64,000 nucleotides of DNA from JADGRB01 sp963835825 (GCA_963835825.1 CAWIGZ010000001.1:558001-622000), one strand, 5' to 3'. Positions 1 to 9,653 are shown, counted from the first letter of the stretch. Notes: generated from the sequence alone by a model not told the origin. Program-made: numbers and translations.

Positions 1-90
1 GCCTCCCCCGCAGCCGACGGTCGCCATTGCCAGGGTCAGGAGGACGACAGAGCGTGAACCGAATCTCCGGTCGCGGGGGCGTGCGTTCAT
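1..90 (-). CDS. Lipoprotein N-terminus, cut by left edge
   Basis: An ATG at 88-90 on the minus strand opens a frame of 30 codons that runs off the window. It reads as a bacterial lipoprotein signal: Arg-rich N-terminus (residues 4-13), a hydrophobic stretch at 14-26, and a lipobox TVGC with the lipidated Cys at residue 27, followed by Gly. A GGAG-type ribosome site lies about 8 bases upstream. The mature protein is outside the window, so its role is unknown; the start of a Gly run resembles the linker lipoproteins seen elsewhere here. Confidence 0.6.
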   Translation of the reverse strand, partial: MNARPRDRRFGSRSVVLLTLAMATVGCGGG

Positions 91-180
91 CGAAAGCTTC
101 TCCAGGCTAGAGAGAGGGGGACGGTCATCTTACCCGAGCGGCCGCGGCTTGAGTACGCCGCCGCTCGCGGACGCGCCGCG

Positions 181-1398
181 CTACGGGCAGGAGAGGGGGC
201 TGGCCGAGATCACCACGTCGTCGTACCAGACGGTGGCGCCGTTGGGGTTGTAGGCGAAGTAGCCGAACGAGAATGAATTGAAGGCCTCCGTGGCCGGCGC
301 CCAGGCGGCGGCGTTGATGATCTGGGTCGCGCCCGAGAACACGCGGACGTTGCCCGTCGTGCCGTCGAACTCGGTCGTCATGCAGTGCCAGCTGTTCGCC
401 GCCAGGGCGCTGTTGGCGCCGCAGGTCGTGCCCGTCGGGAAGAGCATGCCGCTCTTGTTCAGCAGCACGCAGCCGAACTGCTCCGACAGCTCGACGTAGT
501 TGCCCATCGTGTAGGCGGGATCGGTCCCCGCCCCGAAGAACGAGTTGTGGTTCGGCTGGCCGATGGCCATGTCGCTCTTGATGTAGAGCCGAACCCAGAA
601 GGTCGCCGGGACCGAGACCACCAGAGTACGCACGCTGACGCTGCTCGACGGAGCGATCCGCAGCGACTGCTTTCCGTCGAACGGACTGTCCCCGGCGTCG
701 AGGTCCATGACCGCCGCCGTGCCGCCAAACGTCGCCCCCGCTTCATTCGGATCCTCGAACGTCGCGGTCCCCACCGGATTGCCGGCCGGAGCGCCGCTGG
801 CCTCTTCGAAGTCGGCGCAGAAGATCGCGCCTGGCGGGCAGAAGCCGCCGCTCGCTCCGCCGCCGGTTCCCGTCCCGCCGCCGGTTCCCGTCCCGCCGCC
901 GGTCGCCGTCCCGCCGCCGAATCCCGTTCCGGACGAGCCACCAGATCCCTTCGCGCCGGCGGAGCCGCTCGTCGACGCTCCGCCGGCACCGCCCGCGTTG
1001 CCGGCTGCGCCGCCCGCGCCCGTCGAGCCGCCCGCGCCGCTGGTGGTGAAGCCGCCCGATCCCTTGTTGCCGCCGGATCCGCCGCTGGTGGCGCCACCGG
1101 CGCCGGTGGCGGTCGTCCCGCCGGTGCCGAGCCCGCCGCCGGTGCCGGTCCCCGACGCGCCACCGGTGCCGGGGAACCCGCCCGAGGCCGATGACCCGTC
1201 CGGCGACCTGGTCCCGGCGTCCTGGGCGATGGCACCGCCGGTTCCGTTGGCGTCGCCCGCTCCGGTCGCGCCCCCTTCCGCCGTCGTTCCGCCGCTTGAT
1301 CCCGTTGCCGAGCACCCGGCCCCGAGCACCCAGACGGCGATCGCCATCCACGTAAGAGAGCCCGGACCGATTCGTCGGTCACTGCGAACTGCATGCAT
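181..1398 (-). CDS. Linker lipoprotein with C-terminal ConA-like domain
   Basis: A 405-residue predicted outer-surface lipoprotein. I chose the ATG at 1398 because it gives a proper signal: basic N-terminus, hydrophobic 15-27, lipobox GAGC with Cys29. Residues 30 to about 190 are a Gly/Ser/Thr/Ala linker of short repeats. The C-terminal about 215 residues begin with a Cys-x5-Cys-x-Asp-Phe-Glu segment and are beta-rich, with a WYDDVVIS motif near the end. That layout resembles jelly-roll (concanavalin/polysaccharide-lyase-like) domains found on secreted myxobacterial proteins. No catalytic site is recognised, so carbohydrate binding is an inference. The low-complexity linker creates long open frames on the other strand that I do not consider genes. 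Confidence 0.75.
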   Translation of the reverse strand: MHAVRSDRRIGPGSLTWMAIAVWVLGAGCSATGSSGGTTAEGGATGAGDANGTGGAIAQDAGTRSPDGSSASGGFPGTGGASGTGTGGGLGTGGTTATGAGGATSGGSGGNKGSGGFTTSGAGGSTGAGGAAGNAGGAGGASTSGSAGAKGSGGSSGTGFGGGTATGGGTGTGGGTGTGGGASGGFCPPGAIFCADFEEASGAPAGNPVGTATFEDPNEAGATFGGTAAVMDLDAGDSPFDGKQSLRIAPSSSVSVRTLVVSVPATFWVRLYIKSDMAIGQPNHNSFFGAGTDPAYTMGNYVELSEQFGCVLLNKSGMLFPTGTTCGANSALAANSWHCMTTEFDGTTGNVRVFSGATQIINAAAWAPATEAFNSFSFGYFAYNPNGATVWYDDVVISASPLSCP

Positions 1399-1548
1399 CA
1401 AATCTCTGTCCAGTCTAAGCGTCAGCCGGGAAAACATCGATTTTAGCCGAGCGGGAGGCCCTGCGGGCCGCGTTCTGCTTCTGAGGGCCAAAATGGTGCG
1501 GCTCAGCCGCGCCGCGGAGGCGCATCGCGGCACCCGGGCCCACTTCTG

Positions 1549-3172
1549 TCACCTTCCGTCCAGCGGCAATCCGAGGAGGACCACGATGTCCCACAAGAGG
1601 TGGGCCAAAAGGCTCGGAAAGAGGCTACCGCTGGCCGCGCGCAGCGTCCCCCAGGCCAATCCACAGAGCAGCGCCACGGCGACGAGGAGGGGTGAGCCGA
1701 GCGGCGCATGCGCGAGCGCGTAGGCGAGCGCAGCCAGGGTGACGCCTCTCCACGGTCCGAGGCGCCGCGCGAGCTCCGTTTGAACCACGCCACGCCAGAC
1801 CAGCTCCTCTCCGGTGATCACCGGCAACAGCGCCAGCGACGCGATGACCGGCGGCAGCGCGCGAAACGACGCATACAGGCGGGCGGTGTCGGTCGCGATC
1901 AGAGGCGAGAGTCGCGCCAGCAGCGGATAGAGGACGTAGGTCGCGGCGGCCATCGCGCACCCGGCGCCGGCACCGAGGAGAACCAGGCGCGGGCTTGGCG
2001 CAAGGGAGCGGCGGGCCGCCGCGGGATCGAGCAGCAGCACGGCGCTCCCCAGCCCGACGGCCGCACCGCCGATGGCCAGCCAGATCCCGAGCGCCCCCGC
2101 GCCGGCGGCGGCCGCCAGCCACAAAACGAAGCAGGCGAGCGCCAGCGCCGTGTTGCCGGGCTTCGCGGGAGCGCCCGGGCGCGCGCGAGCGTTCAAGCCT
2201 GGCGCTCTCGAAGACCCCGAACGTGCTCGATGGCGCCCCAGGGTCCCATTCACCCGCTGCACCCGCTGCTCGGCCGAGAGGGCAATCCGCGCCGCCTCGG
2301 CGAACGTCAGGCGGTTCGGATGCTCGATGAGCCGCCAGAACTGGTCATCGCGGGCCAGCAGGTCGTCGACCAGGCCGACGACGACCTCGCGCGCCACCGA
2401 CCACTTCGCGCGCGTCACGAACCGGACCCACAGCGACGAGAGCCGCGGCGTCAACAGCGGCACGGCGATCATGCGCGGGTGCGGGAAGCCCCATCACCCG
2501 GGCGGTCTCCTCGAGGATTTCCTTACCGGAGAGCGCCGCCGGTCCGGGGAGATCGAAAGAGGCGCTGGTCGCGCTCGGCAGGTCGAGCGCCCGCACCAGG
2601 GCGACGACGACGTCGTCGATGGCCACCGGCTCCGTGCGCGACTTCAGCCATTGCGGCAACACCATCACCGGCAGCCGGGCCGCCAGATCGCGGACGATCA
2701 GCCAGCTGAGGCTGCCGTGCCCGACGATCATGCTCGCGCGCAGCTCGATCGTCGTGACGGGGCCGGCCCGCAGCGTCTGACCGACCTCCAGCCGGCTGCG
2801 CAGGTGCTCCGACCCCGAGCGCGCGGGGGCGACGCCGCCCAGATAGACGATCCGATCGACCCCGGCGGCGCCCGCCGCCTGGCAGAAGGTCCCCGCCGCC
2901 GCCACCTCGCGCCGGTGGTAGTCGGCGCCCTCGCCGATCCCGTGCACCAGGTAGAGCGCCGCCTGGCAGCCGTCGAGCGCGCGGGCACACGAGAAGGCAT
3001 CCGCCACGTTGCCCTCCACCCAGTCGAGGGCGGGCTGCCGCCGGCGCGCCCGGGCCGCGTCTCTCGTCAGACAGCGGACCTGCCACCCCGCGGCGGCCAG
3101 CGCGGGCCTGACCGCGCCGCCCACGAAGCCGGTGGCGCCGGTCAACAGCATCGTTCGGCGAGCCGCGTTCAT
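1549..3172 (-). CDS. SDR oxidoreductase fused to CPBP intramembrane protease (one frameshift)
   Basis: The N-terminal part is an NAD(P)-binding short-chain dehydrogenase/epimerase-like domain with the Rossmann motif TGATGFVGG at residues 11-19. Near 2475 the frame shifts by one base; the next frame continues the SDR C-terminus (VPLLTPRLSS, then LLARDDQFW), so both halves belong to one protein. After a polar linker comes a CPBP (CAAX-type) glutamic protease domain with several membrane helices and the motifs EELVWRG, a mid-helix His and HLLWD. Removing one base gives 540 residues. The start ATG overlaps the lipocalin stop as ATGA, so the two are translationally coupled. CPBP members include the myxosortases, but nothing in this sequence identifies the substrate. 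Confidence 0.75.
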
Positions 3173-3702
3173 GACGCCTGGATCGTTCGCGCAAGCCGCG
3201 AGGTCTCGTAACCCTGGGACTGCAAGCGCGCCAGGATTCGCCGGTAGATGTCGTCGCTCATCGTCGGCGTGCGGCTCAGGATCCACAGGTAGTCGCGCCC
3301 GGGGTGGCCGACGACGGCGTACGCGTAGTCCGGCGCGAGGTCGATGATCCAGTACGCGCCCCAGAAGGGGCGGAAGAAGCTCACCTCCAGCTTGGCATTC
3401 GTGGCTCGGTCGACGATCCGCGCGCGCCCGTGCGCCTCTTTCAGCTTTCCTTGCGGGGAGCCGAGCCGGCAGCGATTGACGACGTCGAGCTGACCGTCGT
3501 CGCGCAGGCTGTAGGTCGCGGTCGTGGCCGTGCAGCCCCGTTCGAATCGCTGCGGAAAACTGGCGATCTCGTACCAGGTCCCGAGGTAGCGGGCGAGGTC
3601 GACGTGCGGCACGGTCTCGAGCGTGGGCAGATGCATCCGCGTCGTCGTGCTGGCACAGCCCCCCGCCCACAGCATGCCGATCAAGCCAGCCACCCGTCTC
3701 AT
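3169..3702 (-). CDS. blc: Blc-like lipocalin, outer-membrane lipoprotein
   Basis: A 177-residue bacterial lipocalin. It has a short lipoprotein signal with Cys16 after AGG, then the family signature GTWYEIASFPQRFERGC at about 40-56. A second conserved stretch (FFRPFWGAYW, then DYAYAVVG and YLWILSRTP) gives the central and C-terminal strands. Lipocalins of this type bind hydrophobic ligands such as lysophospholipids and sit in the outer membrane. The start is fixed by a perfect AGGAGG seven bases upstream. It lies 49 bases downstream of ribA and overlaps the SDR-CPBP gene by ATGA, so the three probably form one transcript. Confidence 0.88.
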   Translation of the reverse strand: MRRVAGLIGMLWAGGCASTTTRMHLPTLETVPHVDLARYLGTWYEIASFPQRFERGCTATTATYSLRDDGQLDVVNRCRLGSPQGKLKEAHGRARIVDRATNAKLEVSFFRPFWGAYWIIDLAPDYAYAVVGHPGRDYLWILSRTPTMSDDIYRRILARLQSQGYETSRLARTIQAS

Positions 3703-3751
3703 TCGACCTCCTTGGCGCGTCGCTGAAAACACCGTCTCCCCTTCGGTCCGG

Positions 3752-4411
3752 TCAGGCTTCCGGAATACCGTTGGGGTACAGCAGATGCCCCGAGCGCTGC
3801 GCCTTGGTTTCAAGGTAAGCGTGATTCAGCGGGCCGGGGCCGATGACGTGTGGAATGCGCGCCAGCACCGGGATCCCTGCTTGCCTGAGCTGGGCGATCT
3901 TGTCCGGGTTGTTCGTCATGAGCGACACGGAGCGCACGCCGAGCCTTCGCAGCATGGTCGCGGCGAAGCTGTAGTCGCGGCTGTCGTCTGGAAGGCCGAG
4001 CGCCAGATTGGCGTCGACGGTGTCGAGGCCCATTTCCTGCTGCAAGCGGTAGGCGCGGATCTTGTTCGCCAGTCCGATCCCGCGCCCCTCTTGCCGGAGA
4101 TAGAGAAGGATTCCGCAGGGACGGGCCGCCAGGCGCTCGAGGCCCCGGTCCAGTTGTTCGCGGCAGTCGCAGCGCAACGAGGCGAACGCGTCGCCGGTCA
4201 GGCACTCCGAATGGATGCGGGTGGCCACCCGTTCCTGCCCGAAGACCTCTCCCGACACCAGCGCGACGTGGTCGAGGCCGGTCGAACCGTCGGTGAAGAC
4301 GTGGATGCGGAACAGCCCGTGCCGGGTCGGCAACTCGGCGACGGGCGCGACCTCGCCGCCCCGTTCAGCGTCGTTGGCGGGCATGTTCGGGAACAGGGAC
4401 GAGAGCGACAT
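3752..4411 (-). CDS. ribA: GTP cyclohydrolase II
   Basis: A 219-residue RibA, which opens GTP to form the first committed riboflavin precursor. The zinc ligands are visible as Cys70, Cys81 and Cys83 in the family pattern SEC-x10-CDC, and the catalytic RQEGRGIGL segment is at 106-114. Length matches stand-alone RibA, with no RibB domain. An AGGAG site precedes the ATG. The DCC-family gene is divergent, 172 bases away. I see no FMN riboswitch in that gap. The conserved C-terminus (NPDKIAQL, then YLETKAQRSGH) is complete. Confidence 0.95.
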   Translation of the reverse strand: MSLSSLFPNMPANDAERGGEVAPVAELPTRHGLFRIHVFTDGSTGLDHVALVSGEVFGQERVATRIHSECLTGDAFASLRCDCREQLDRGLERLAARPCGILLYLRQEGRGIGLANKIRAYRLQQEMGLDTVDANLALGLPDDSRDYSFAATMLRRLGVRSVSLMTNNPDKIAQLRQAGIPVLARIPHVIGPGPLNHAYLETKAQRSGHLLYPNGIPEA

Positions 4412-4583
4412 GAGAGCTCCTTTCGAGACACGGTCCGGTCGGGCCGCCGCGCCTCACGGACCAGGAACGCGCCAGGCGGTCGAGCGGTTACAGGCCGAGC
4501 CCCGCGGCCGCGGCGCAACCGTCGCGATCGTCGACGGCGTAACCAGAAGGGGGCCTGGCGCGTTCCATCAGCGGAGGCGCTGC

Positions 4584-5096
4584 ATGGCTGACTTCGAGGT
4601 CGAGGTGTTCTACGACGGTGCGTGTCTGCTCTGCATGCGCGAGATCCACATGTTGCGCCGGCGCGACCACCGCGCGCGCATTCGCTTCACCGACATCGCC
4701 GACGAGAGCTTCGACGCGGCGGCCGTGGGGGTGACCTGGGAAGCTCTCATGAATCGGATTCACGGCCGTCTGCCTGACGGGACCCTCATAGAGGGGGTGG
4801 AGGTCTTCCGCCGGCTGTACGCCGCGGTCGGATTCAGAGCGCTCGCGAAGCTGTCGCGAGCTCCCGCCATCTCGCGGCTGCTGGACCTCGCCTATCACCT
4901 ATTCGCCAAGAATCGCCTCCGGCTGACGGGACGGTGCGAGGAGGGAGCCTGCGAGCTACACCGACCCCGCCCAAACGTCCCTTCGCCGACGGAATCACGC
5001 CCGATCGCGCTTGACGGCATGCGGCCGATGGGGCAAGGTTCCCCCGCCTTAGCGCTCCCGCCCAAAGCCGGTCAAACGGCCGAATCGGGCGCCTGA
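4584..5096 (+). CDS. DCC family thiol-disulfide oxidoreductase (DUF393)
   Basis: A 170-residue member of the DUF393/DCC family, named for the N-terminal motif DGACLLC at residues 11-17 with a Cys14-x2-Cys17 redox pair. Further family landmarks are the IRFTDI strand and the VEVFRRLYAAVG segment. The ATG at 4584 follows a GGAGG-like stretch and places the motif right at the N-terminus, as in relatives; the upstream open frame is antisense to ribA. The C-terminal about 45 residues, after GRCEEGAC, look like a non-conserved extension. Its substrate is not known. Confidence 0.85.
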   Translation: MADFEVEVFYDGACLLCMREIHMLRRRDHRARIRFTDIADESFDAAAVGVTWEALMNRIHGRLPDGTLIEGVEVFRRLYAAVGFRALAKLSRAPAISRLLDLAYHLFAKNRLRLTGRCEEGACELHRPRPNVPSPTESRPIALDGMRPMGQGSPALALPPKAGQTAESGA

Positions 5097-5124
5097 GGCG
5101 GTACGCAAGTGCCTGACATCTTGA

Positions 5125-5184
<60 letters not shown>

Positions 5185-5198
<14 letters not shown>

Positions 5199-6862
5199 CT
5201 CGAATTTTCAGAGACTCGGGCCGCGGAGCGCGGGCCGAGTCGCTGAGGCGGAGGCCGATAGGGCGCCCGAGAGCTGCCAGCCGTCCGTCCGCCCGGGGTG
5301 ATGATGAAGGGTTCGAGATGCCGGTGAGGACCGTCGCGGGCGCGGGTTCGGTCGCCGTCGAGGATGGCCAGCGAGGTTCCGCAGATAGCCCTCGATCGAC
5401 CTTCGGGTGCGGGAGGGTCTTTGGGCGCGCGTCGGCCGAGGTCGCATCCGCCGCGGCCGCGTAGGGTCGTGAGTCGTTCTTCCTCCTCCTTGACGCCGTG
5501 CGGCCAGGCTTTCGGACCAACCCGGTCTTGGCCAGACGCATCTCGGACATGTTCCGGACCCTCTGCTCGGCCTCGCGGATCTGTTTCGACCCAGCTCGGC
5601 GGCAGGCGCAGTTTTCTCGAACTCCCGCGTAGTGCTGCTCGAACGGCGTTGATAAACGCTGGCCACCAGCGCCGGAGAGGCGAGCCGTCTCCCGGAGGAG
5701 GCCCAGCACCGCATCGCGGACCTTCTTCTCGGAGAGGGTCTTGTTGTTCGAGCAGATCGCCGCGCCCCGGCTGCGATAGACGTAGGCACCCGAGGTTTTG
5801 GTACGATGGTGCCGTTCTTCTTCACACGGCTCACGATGGCAATCGAGCCGCCGCACATGCCGCACTTGAGAAGTCCTCCAAGTAGCGAGGGCTCTCGGGT
5901 GGACCCGTGCGGGCGACCGAGCCTCTTGGCCATCGTTCGCCGGAACCTCTGCTGGGCCGCGTTCCACAGATCGGCAGGAACGATCCGCAGGGTCGGGAAT
6001 GTCCTTCGGTGATGTGCTCGGTCTCGGGACGGTCGACGGCACGGCGCGACCTCTTGCCGGGCACCCGGACCCACTTGCGTTGATTCCAGGTCCAGCGCCC
6101 GACATAGCGGTCGATTGAGGAGCATCGACCGAATCGTCGTGTGGCCCCACCCGCGGCTGTGCTTGTGTCCCTTGCCTCCGTCGTGAGGAGCCGGGACCCC
6201 TTCCTCGTTCAAAGCGAAAGCGATCTGGCTGACAGCTCTGGCCCTCGACGAACTGCCGGAAAACGCGCCTCACGATCTCGGCCTCGGCCGCGTCGATGAC
6301 AGGGACCTTGCGCGGGTGCTCCGTGTCTGGCGGGTTCTCCTCGACGACGGAGGTGTATCCGAAGCATTTTCCGCCGGTGGCGAAGCCCGGGAGCGCGCGA
6401 CCCTCAAGCCCCCGGTGAGTCTCCGTTCTTCACGAGTTGGAGAAAGGTGTCGTTCACCAGAGCGAGAGCTCCGAAGGTCACGCGCGCGCCCTCAGCGTCG
6501 GAAGACATTCCGGTGGTGACATCAATGACCTTCGTTCCGACCGATGCGAGATCCTCGAAGACGATCCGCCAGGTGTCGCCGAGGTCGCGGGACAAGCGGC
6601 TAAGGTCATCGACCAGAACCGATCGGAATGATCCGCGACGGGCATCAGAGATGAGCCGCTGGAGGTTCACGCGATCCATATGCGATCCCGAAACGGCAGC
6701 GTCGGCGTACTCGGCTGTGATCGAGAATCCGCGGGTGTCTGCGAGCGCCCTGCACCGACGCATCTGATCGTCGATAGAGCGGGCGTCCTGCCGGTCGGTC
6801 GAATAGCGGGCGTAGATGGCGACATCTGCGGTGTTCGTCTTCATGGCTTTATTAGACGCCAC
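5185..6862 (-). pseudogene. Large serine recombinase, multiply frameshifted
   Basis: The N-terminal resolvase domain is intact in one frame (6404-6862): AIYARYSTDRQ carries the catalytic Ser and is followed by VDDLSRLSRD. Beyond 6404 the Recombinase domain continues in shifting frames (GYTSVVEENPPDTEHPRK, then LNEEGVPAPHDGG, then GWGHTTIRSML), followed by a zinc ribbon with CGMCGG. The C-terminus ends in SLKIRVAGA inside the tRNA antisense. At least four frame changes are needed, so it is dead or badly sequenced. The GTG at 6862 overlaps the upstream gene; ATG 6844 is an alternative start. Tail-into-tRNA geometry is typical of integrases that use the tRNA 3' end. Confidence 0.75.
5189..5217. 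other. Putative attachment site at tRNA 3' end (left)
   Basis: The last ten bases of the tRNA plus downstream sequence, GCCCCCGCTACT then ATTTTCAGAGACTC, occur again at 22621-22648 with only a three-versus-two-base difference between the blocks. The first block is tRNA sequence; the second is also the end of the recombinase reading frame, so true crossover could be confined to the first block. It is followed by an inverted repeat (GACTCGG/CCGAGTC, 5212-5240). Confidence 0.6.
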
Positions 6863-7211
6863 GGCGCCCCTTCTTGTCCGCGCTGTCTGTCATTTCCGCG
6901 GCGTTTTCGGGAGGGAGTCGACCGGCGGCAAACAGCTCCGCGGCAAGCGCCGCGAGGTCGTCCACCAGCGCCAGGACCGCCGCATGATGGTGGCCCACGT
7001 CGTTCGCTGGGCGCGAAGGAATGAAGACCGGCCGGCCGATGCCCTTCGACTGGACACCGGCGGCCGGGCTCTTGGGCGCTCGGGTGGTGGTGACGCGCTT
7101 CAGTGCGATTACCTCGCGGCCAGTCCTGCCGCGCTCCGTTGAAGCGACGGCGTACCTGGCGTTCAGATTGGTCGGCCGGACGGGGGGACGGTGGTTCCGG
7201 CCGATCGGCAC
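6852..7211 (-). CDS. Hypothetical protein upstream of the recombinase
   Basis: A 119-residue frame from a GTG, overlapping the recombinase start by a few bases. It has a basic N-terminal half and an Ala/Leu-rich helix (LALVDDLAALAAELFAAG) near residues 82-99. I recognise no family. Small proteins in this position are common beside island recombinases, and the overlap suggests co-translation. The start is uncertain, because the preceding DUF3560 frame has no clear stop. Confidence 0.45.
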   Translation of the reverse strand: MPIGRNHRPPVRPTNLNARYAVASTERGRTGREVIALKRVTTTRAPKSPAAGVQSKGIGRPVFIPSRPANDVGHHHAAVLALVDDLAALAAELFAAGRLPPENAAEMTDSADKKGRRGV

Positions 7212-8063
7212 CGTGGAGACGGTCCCGCTCTGGGTACTCGCATGATCTTCGCAAATCGTTCGTTATCGTTGCCATCACGAGAGGCCTCATCGCGGCACGG
7301 GCGGCGTACCAGGCGCCGTTGCTCAGCATCCGAACCCATGCCCGCCGGGTCGGGGACCACCGAAACCCGTATGCCTTGAGTCGGGCGCGAACCTCAGGCA
7401 CCGGGATAGCCTCGAAGCGGATGGCGACCCGGTTCTCGTCGCGGTCCTCCTCGATGACGCACCCGTCCCCCTGCACCGGCTCGCGTCCGGGGGCCTGCTG
7501 GGCGGCCTCCAGGGCTTCGATCCTGGCGCGGACGCGGCGGATCTCGGCGCCGTTGTTCTTGAGGGCGTAGTCCGGGAAGCCCACGCGGCCGGCAAAGTCC
7601 GGCGTCAGCGCCTTCGCTGCATTCGTCTCCTTGAGGCCGAGCTTGACCAGCCCGGCAATCTTCTCGGCATCGGTCAGCTTCCGATCGCGAACGATCGTAT
7701 TGCCGGCCTTCATGCGGCTCTGGAGGCTCTCCAGGGAAATCAGCTTGGCCCGGAGCTTGTCGATCGCCTCGGGGTCGTCACTCGACACGCCGGCCGTTCC
7801 GACGTTGGCGGCGCGCTGGCGGAATTGCGCGGCCTGGGACTGCGCCTCGAAGCTCCGTCGGTACGTCTCGTGAATCCGACCGCGGTAACGGCGATCTCGC
7901 CCCTCGGAGTGATGCCCGACCAGGATCGGTTGACCGAGCGGGATGACGCTGGCCATCCTCGTCGCGCGCGTCGTGGACGCTGCTCGGCCTCTGTTGCTGC
8001 GCGCGTGCTGGCCGCGAGCAGCCATTCCCGCCGCGCCTCCTGCTTCGCCTCGTAGGGGTTCAT
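7212..8063 (-). CDS. DUF3560 domain protein (frameshifted)
   Basis: ATG at 8063 begins MNPYEAKQEARREWLL; after a frame change near 7960 the reading continues with the DUF3560 signature VGHHSEGRDRRYRGRI, then a helical region and a C-terminal segment GFRWSPTRRAWVR. DUF3560 proteins are found on plasmids and integrative elements; their biochemical role is not established. The 3' end is set only by the next gene because the frame stays open past 7212, which suggests another indel. The gene lies in the same orientation as the recombinase. Confidence 0.6.
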
Positions 8064-8133
8064 CGGGCGCACTGCCCGCCGACCTCCGTCTCCTCCTGCG
8101 CCTACTGCGGCGGATGAGGGGCGGGTCGGTGAA

Positions 8134-8173
8134 CGCCCCCCATCGGGGGGCGAGAGGGCCGGAACAGGCCCTC
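8134..8173. repeat. Two tandem perfect hairpins
   Basis: CGCCCCCC/GGGGGGCG with a three-base loop (8134-8152) is followed at once by GAGGGCC/GGCCCTC with a six-base loop (8154-8173). They lie upstream of the DUF3560 start. Neither has a T run, so a terminator role is not supported; structured leader RNA or a protein site is possible. Confidence 0.5.
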
Positions 8174-8253
8174 GGGGCTCCGATGACTCGCGGCTGATGG
8201 TGGTCGGGTCGGTGATCGGGGAAAGGATTCGGGTCGTTGGTTTCCATCGGGTT

Positions 8254-8443
8254 CCTCTGCGTCTGGAATCGGGGCACCCGATCACGGACGCGCCGCGGCT
8301 CCCCTCGGCCGAGCGCTGCATTTTTGGGGGGCACCCACGTCCGCGTGGGGGGAGCCAAAAAAAGCAGAAGCGCGAGCCCGCTTGCGGGTCTGCCGAGGGG
8401 CGCCGCATCGGCGCGAACGGGGTGCCCGATTCAGACGCAGAGG
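8254..8443. repeat. About 190-base nested palindrome
   Basis: Four inverted-repeat pairs are nested around one centre. The outer arms are CCTCTGCGTCTG-x-AATCGGG (8254-8279) and the reverse complement ending GATTCAGACGCAGAGG (8419-8443). Next come CTCCCCTCGGC and GCCGAGGGGCGCC, then TTTTTGG and CCAAAAA, then CCACG/CGTGG at the core (about 8320-8362). The centre alone would work as a bidirectional terminator. The whole sits in the 849-base gap between the DUF3560 gene and the sigma factor; I see no open frame of credible composition in that gap. Confidence 0.65.
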
Positions 8444-8912
8444 AGAACAAGGAAGCGAGCTACGAGGTGAGACGCGACCACTGGCACCGTCACATGCCCG
8501 CCGGATTGATTGGTCGGCGCCGCTACTGGTGACGAATCGGCCCGATAGAGTAGCCGGCTGACCGAGTTGGCGACCGGGCACCACGGTCGGCAGTCGTCGC
8601 GATTGTGAAAAACCCGCGGACCATTTTCATGCGCGTCGCCGAGAAGTCCGGTGAAAGGACCACCCGTCATCCGCAGCAAGGATTGACATTGATGGCGTCG
8701 GTAGCTGTTCGCGAACGGTGAACAGCTCCGAACGGCTCGCGAAACGACCTCGGCAGGTGGGTCCACGCAAAATCGCGGATTTCGCGCCGGCATGCCTCTT
8801 GCGGTTCCCCATCTCGGTATGCCCGCCGGCTGCGCCGGAGCGGGGTGAAGAAAAGTTCGTCGCTATCAACGGTCGTTGCCCAAAAGCCCGACCGGAAAGG
8901 ACCCGCCTCATC

Positions 8913-9653
8913 ATGAAAAGGCCATCTCATCGAGTGCTCGGCCCTTCTCGGAAATCTTGGGCACGAGACGAGGCCATCAAGAGTTATTTGCCCCTCGTCA
9001 AGTCGCTGGCCGCACGGCTGCGGGTCAGGTACGGACTCTACACACCGTTCGAGGATCTCTTTGCCGCTGGGGTCGTCGGCCTGGTCGAAGCCGCGGAGCG
9101 TTTCGATCCGGACCGCGGCGTGGCGTTCACTACCTTCGCTTACCGTCGAATCCGCGGCGCCATTCTCGACTCGCAGCGGGCGGAGGGTGTTGGTGGCGCG
9201 GAGACATGGGCAGCCGAGATCGAATTCTCAGACCTGATGAAGAAGTCTCCGGCGAACACCAACGCGCTCCCGAACCCCGATCCAGATAGCCGAAGCGCAA
9301 GTTGGGCGGTCGCGAGCAAGGGGGGCGTCCAGCTCGCCTCTATCGAGGATAGTGACGGATCGGCGCGCGCTCCCGATGAAGAGGTCGACCGTCGGCGACA
9401 CTCACATCGCTTGCGCGAAGCACTCGCGGCGTTGCCGAATCCCGAGCGACGTATCCTCGAACTCTACTATTTCGAAGGTGAAAGCTTTAGCGGCATCGGC
9501 GCCCGATTGGGAATCTGTAAGCCGTGGGCTTTTCGGCTTCGTGCCCGTGCGTTGGAGCGGCTCCGAGAAGCACTGGATATCGATCGCGGGGCCTGGGCCT
9601 CCGGCAGGAACGTTAGCGGGAGAGTCCTTTCAAAGGCCCGCCCAGTTTCCTAA
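8913..9653 (+). CDS. Sigma-70 family factor, FliA/WhiG-like
   Basis: A 246-residue sigma factor. Region 2 is seen as YLPLVKSLAARLRVRYGL, then FEDLFAAGVVGLVEAAERF and FTTFAYRRIRGAILD. A variable insert of about 90 residues follows. Region 4 contains ALPNPERRILELYYFEG and a helix-turn-helix around SGIGARLGICKPWAFRLRA. Region 1.1 is absent, as in FliA-type factors. I chose ATG 8913 because it starts just before region 2; the longer upstream frame lacks conserved sequence. The gene is carried inside the island and converges with the relaxase, overlapping its end by 24 bases. It may drive the element's own promoters, which is inference. Confidence 0.85.
   Translation: MKRPSHRVLGPSRKSWARDEAIKSYLPLVKSLAARLRVRYGLYTPFEDLFAAGVVGLVEAAERFDPDRGVAFTTFAYRRIRGAILDSQRAEGVGGAETWAAEIEFSDLMKKSPANTNALPNPDPDSRSASWAVASKGGVQLASIEDSDGSARAPDEEVDRRRHSHRLREALAALPNPERRILELYYFEGESFSGIGARLGICKPWAFRLRARALERLREALDIDRGAWASGRNVSGRVLSKARPVS

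Noticed and set aside
385..1194. Long plus-strand frames through the linker lipoprotein
   Set aside because: Caused by the low-complexity Gly/Ser/Thr linker on the other strand.
4412..4583. FMN riboswitch upstream of ribA
   Set aside because: No recognisable conserved elements of the FMN riboswitch in this gap.
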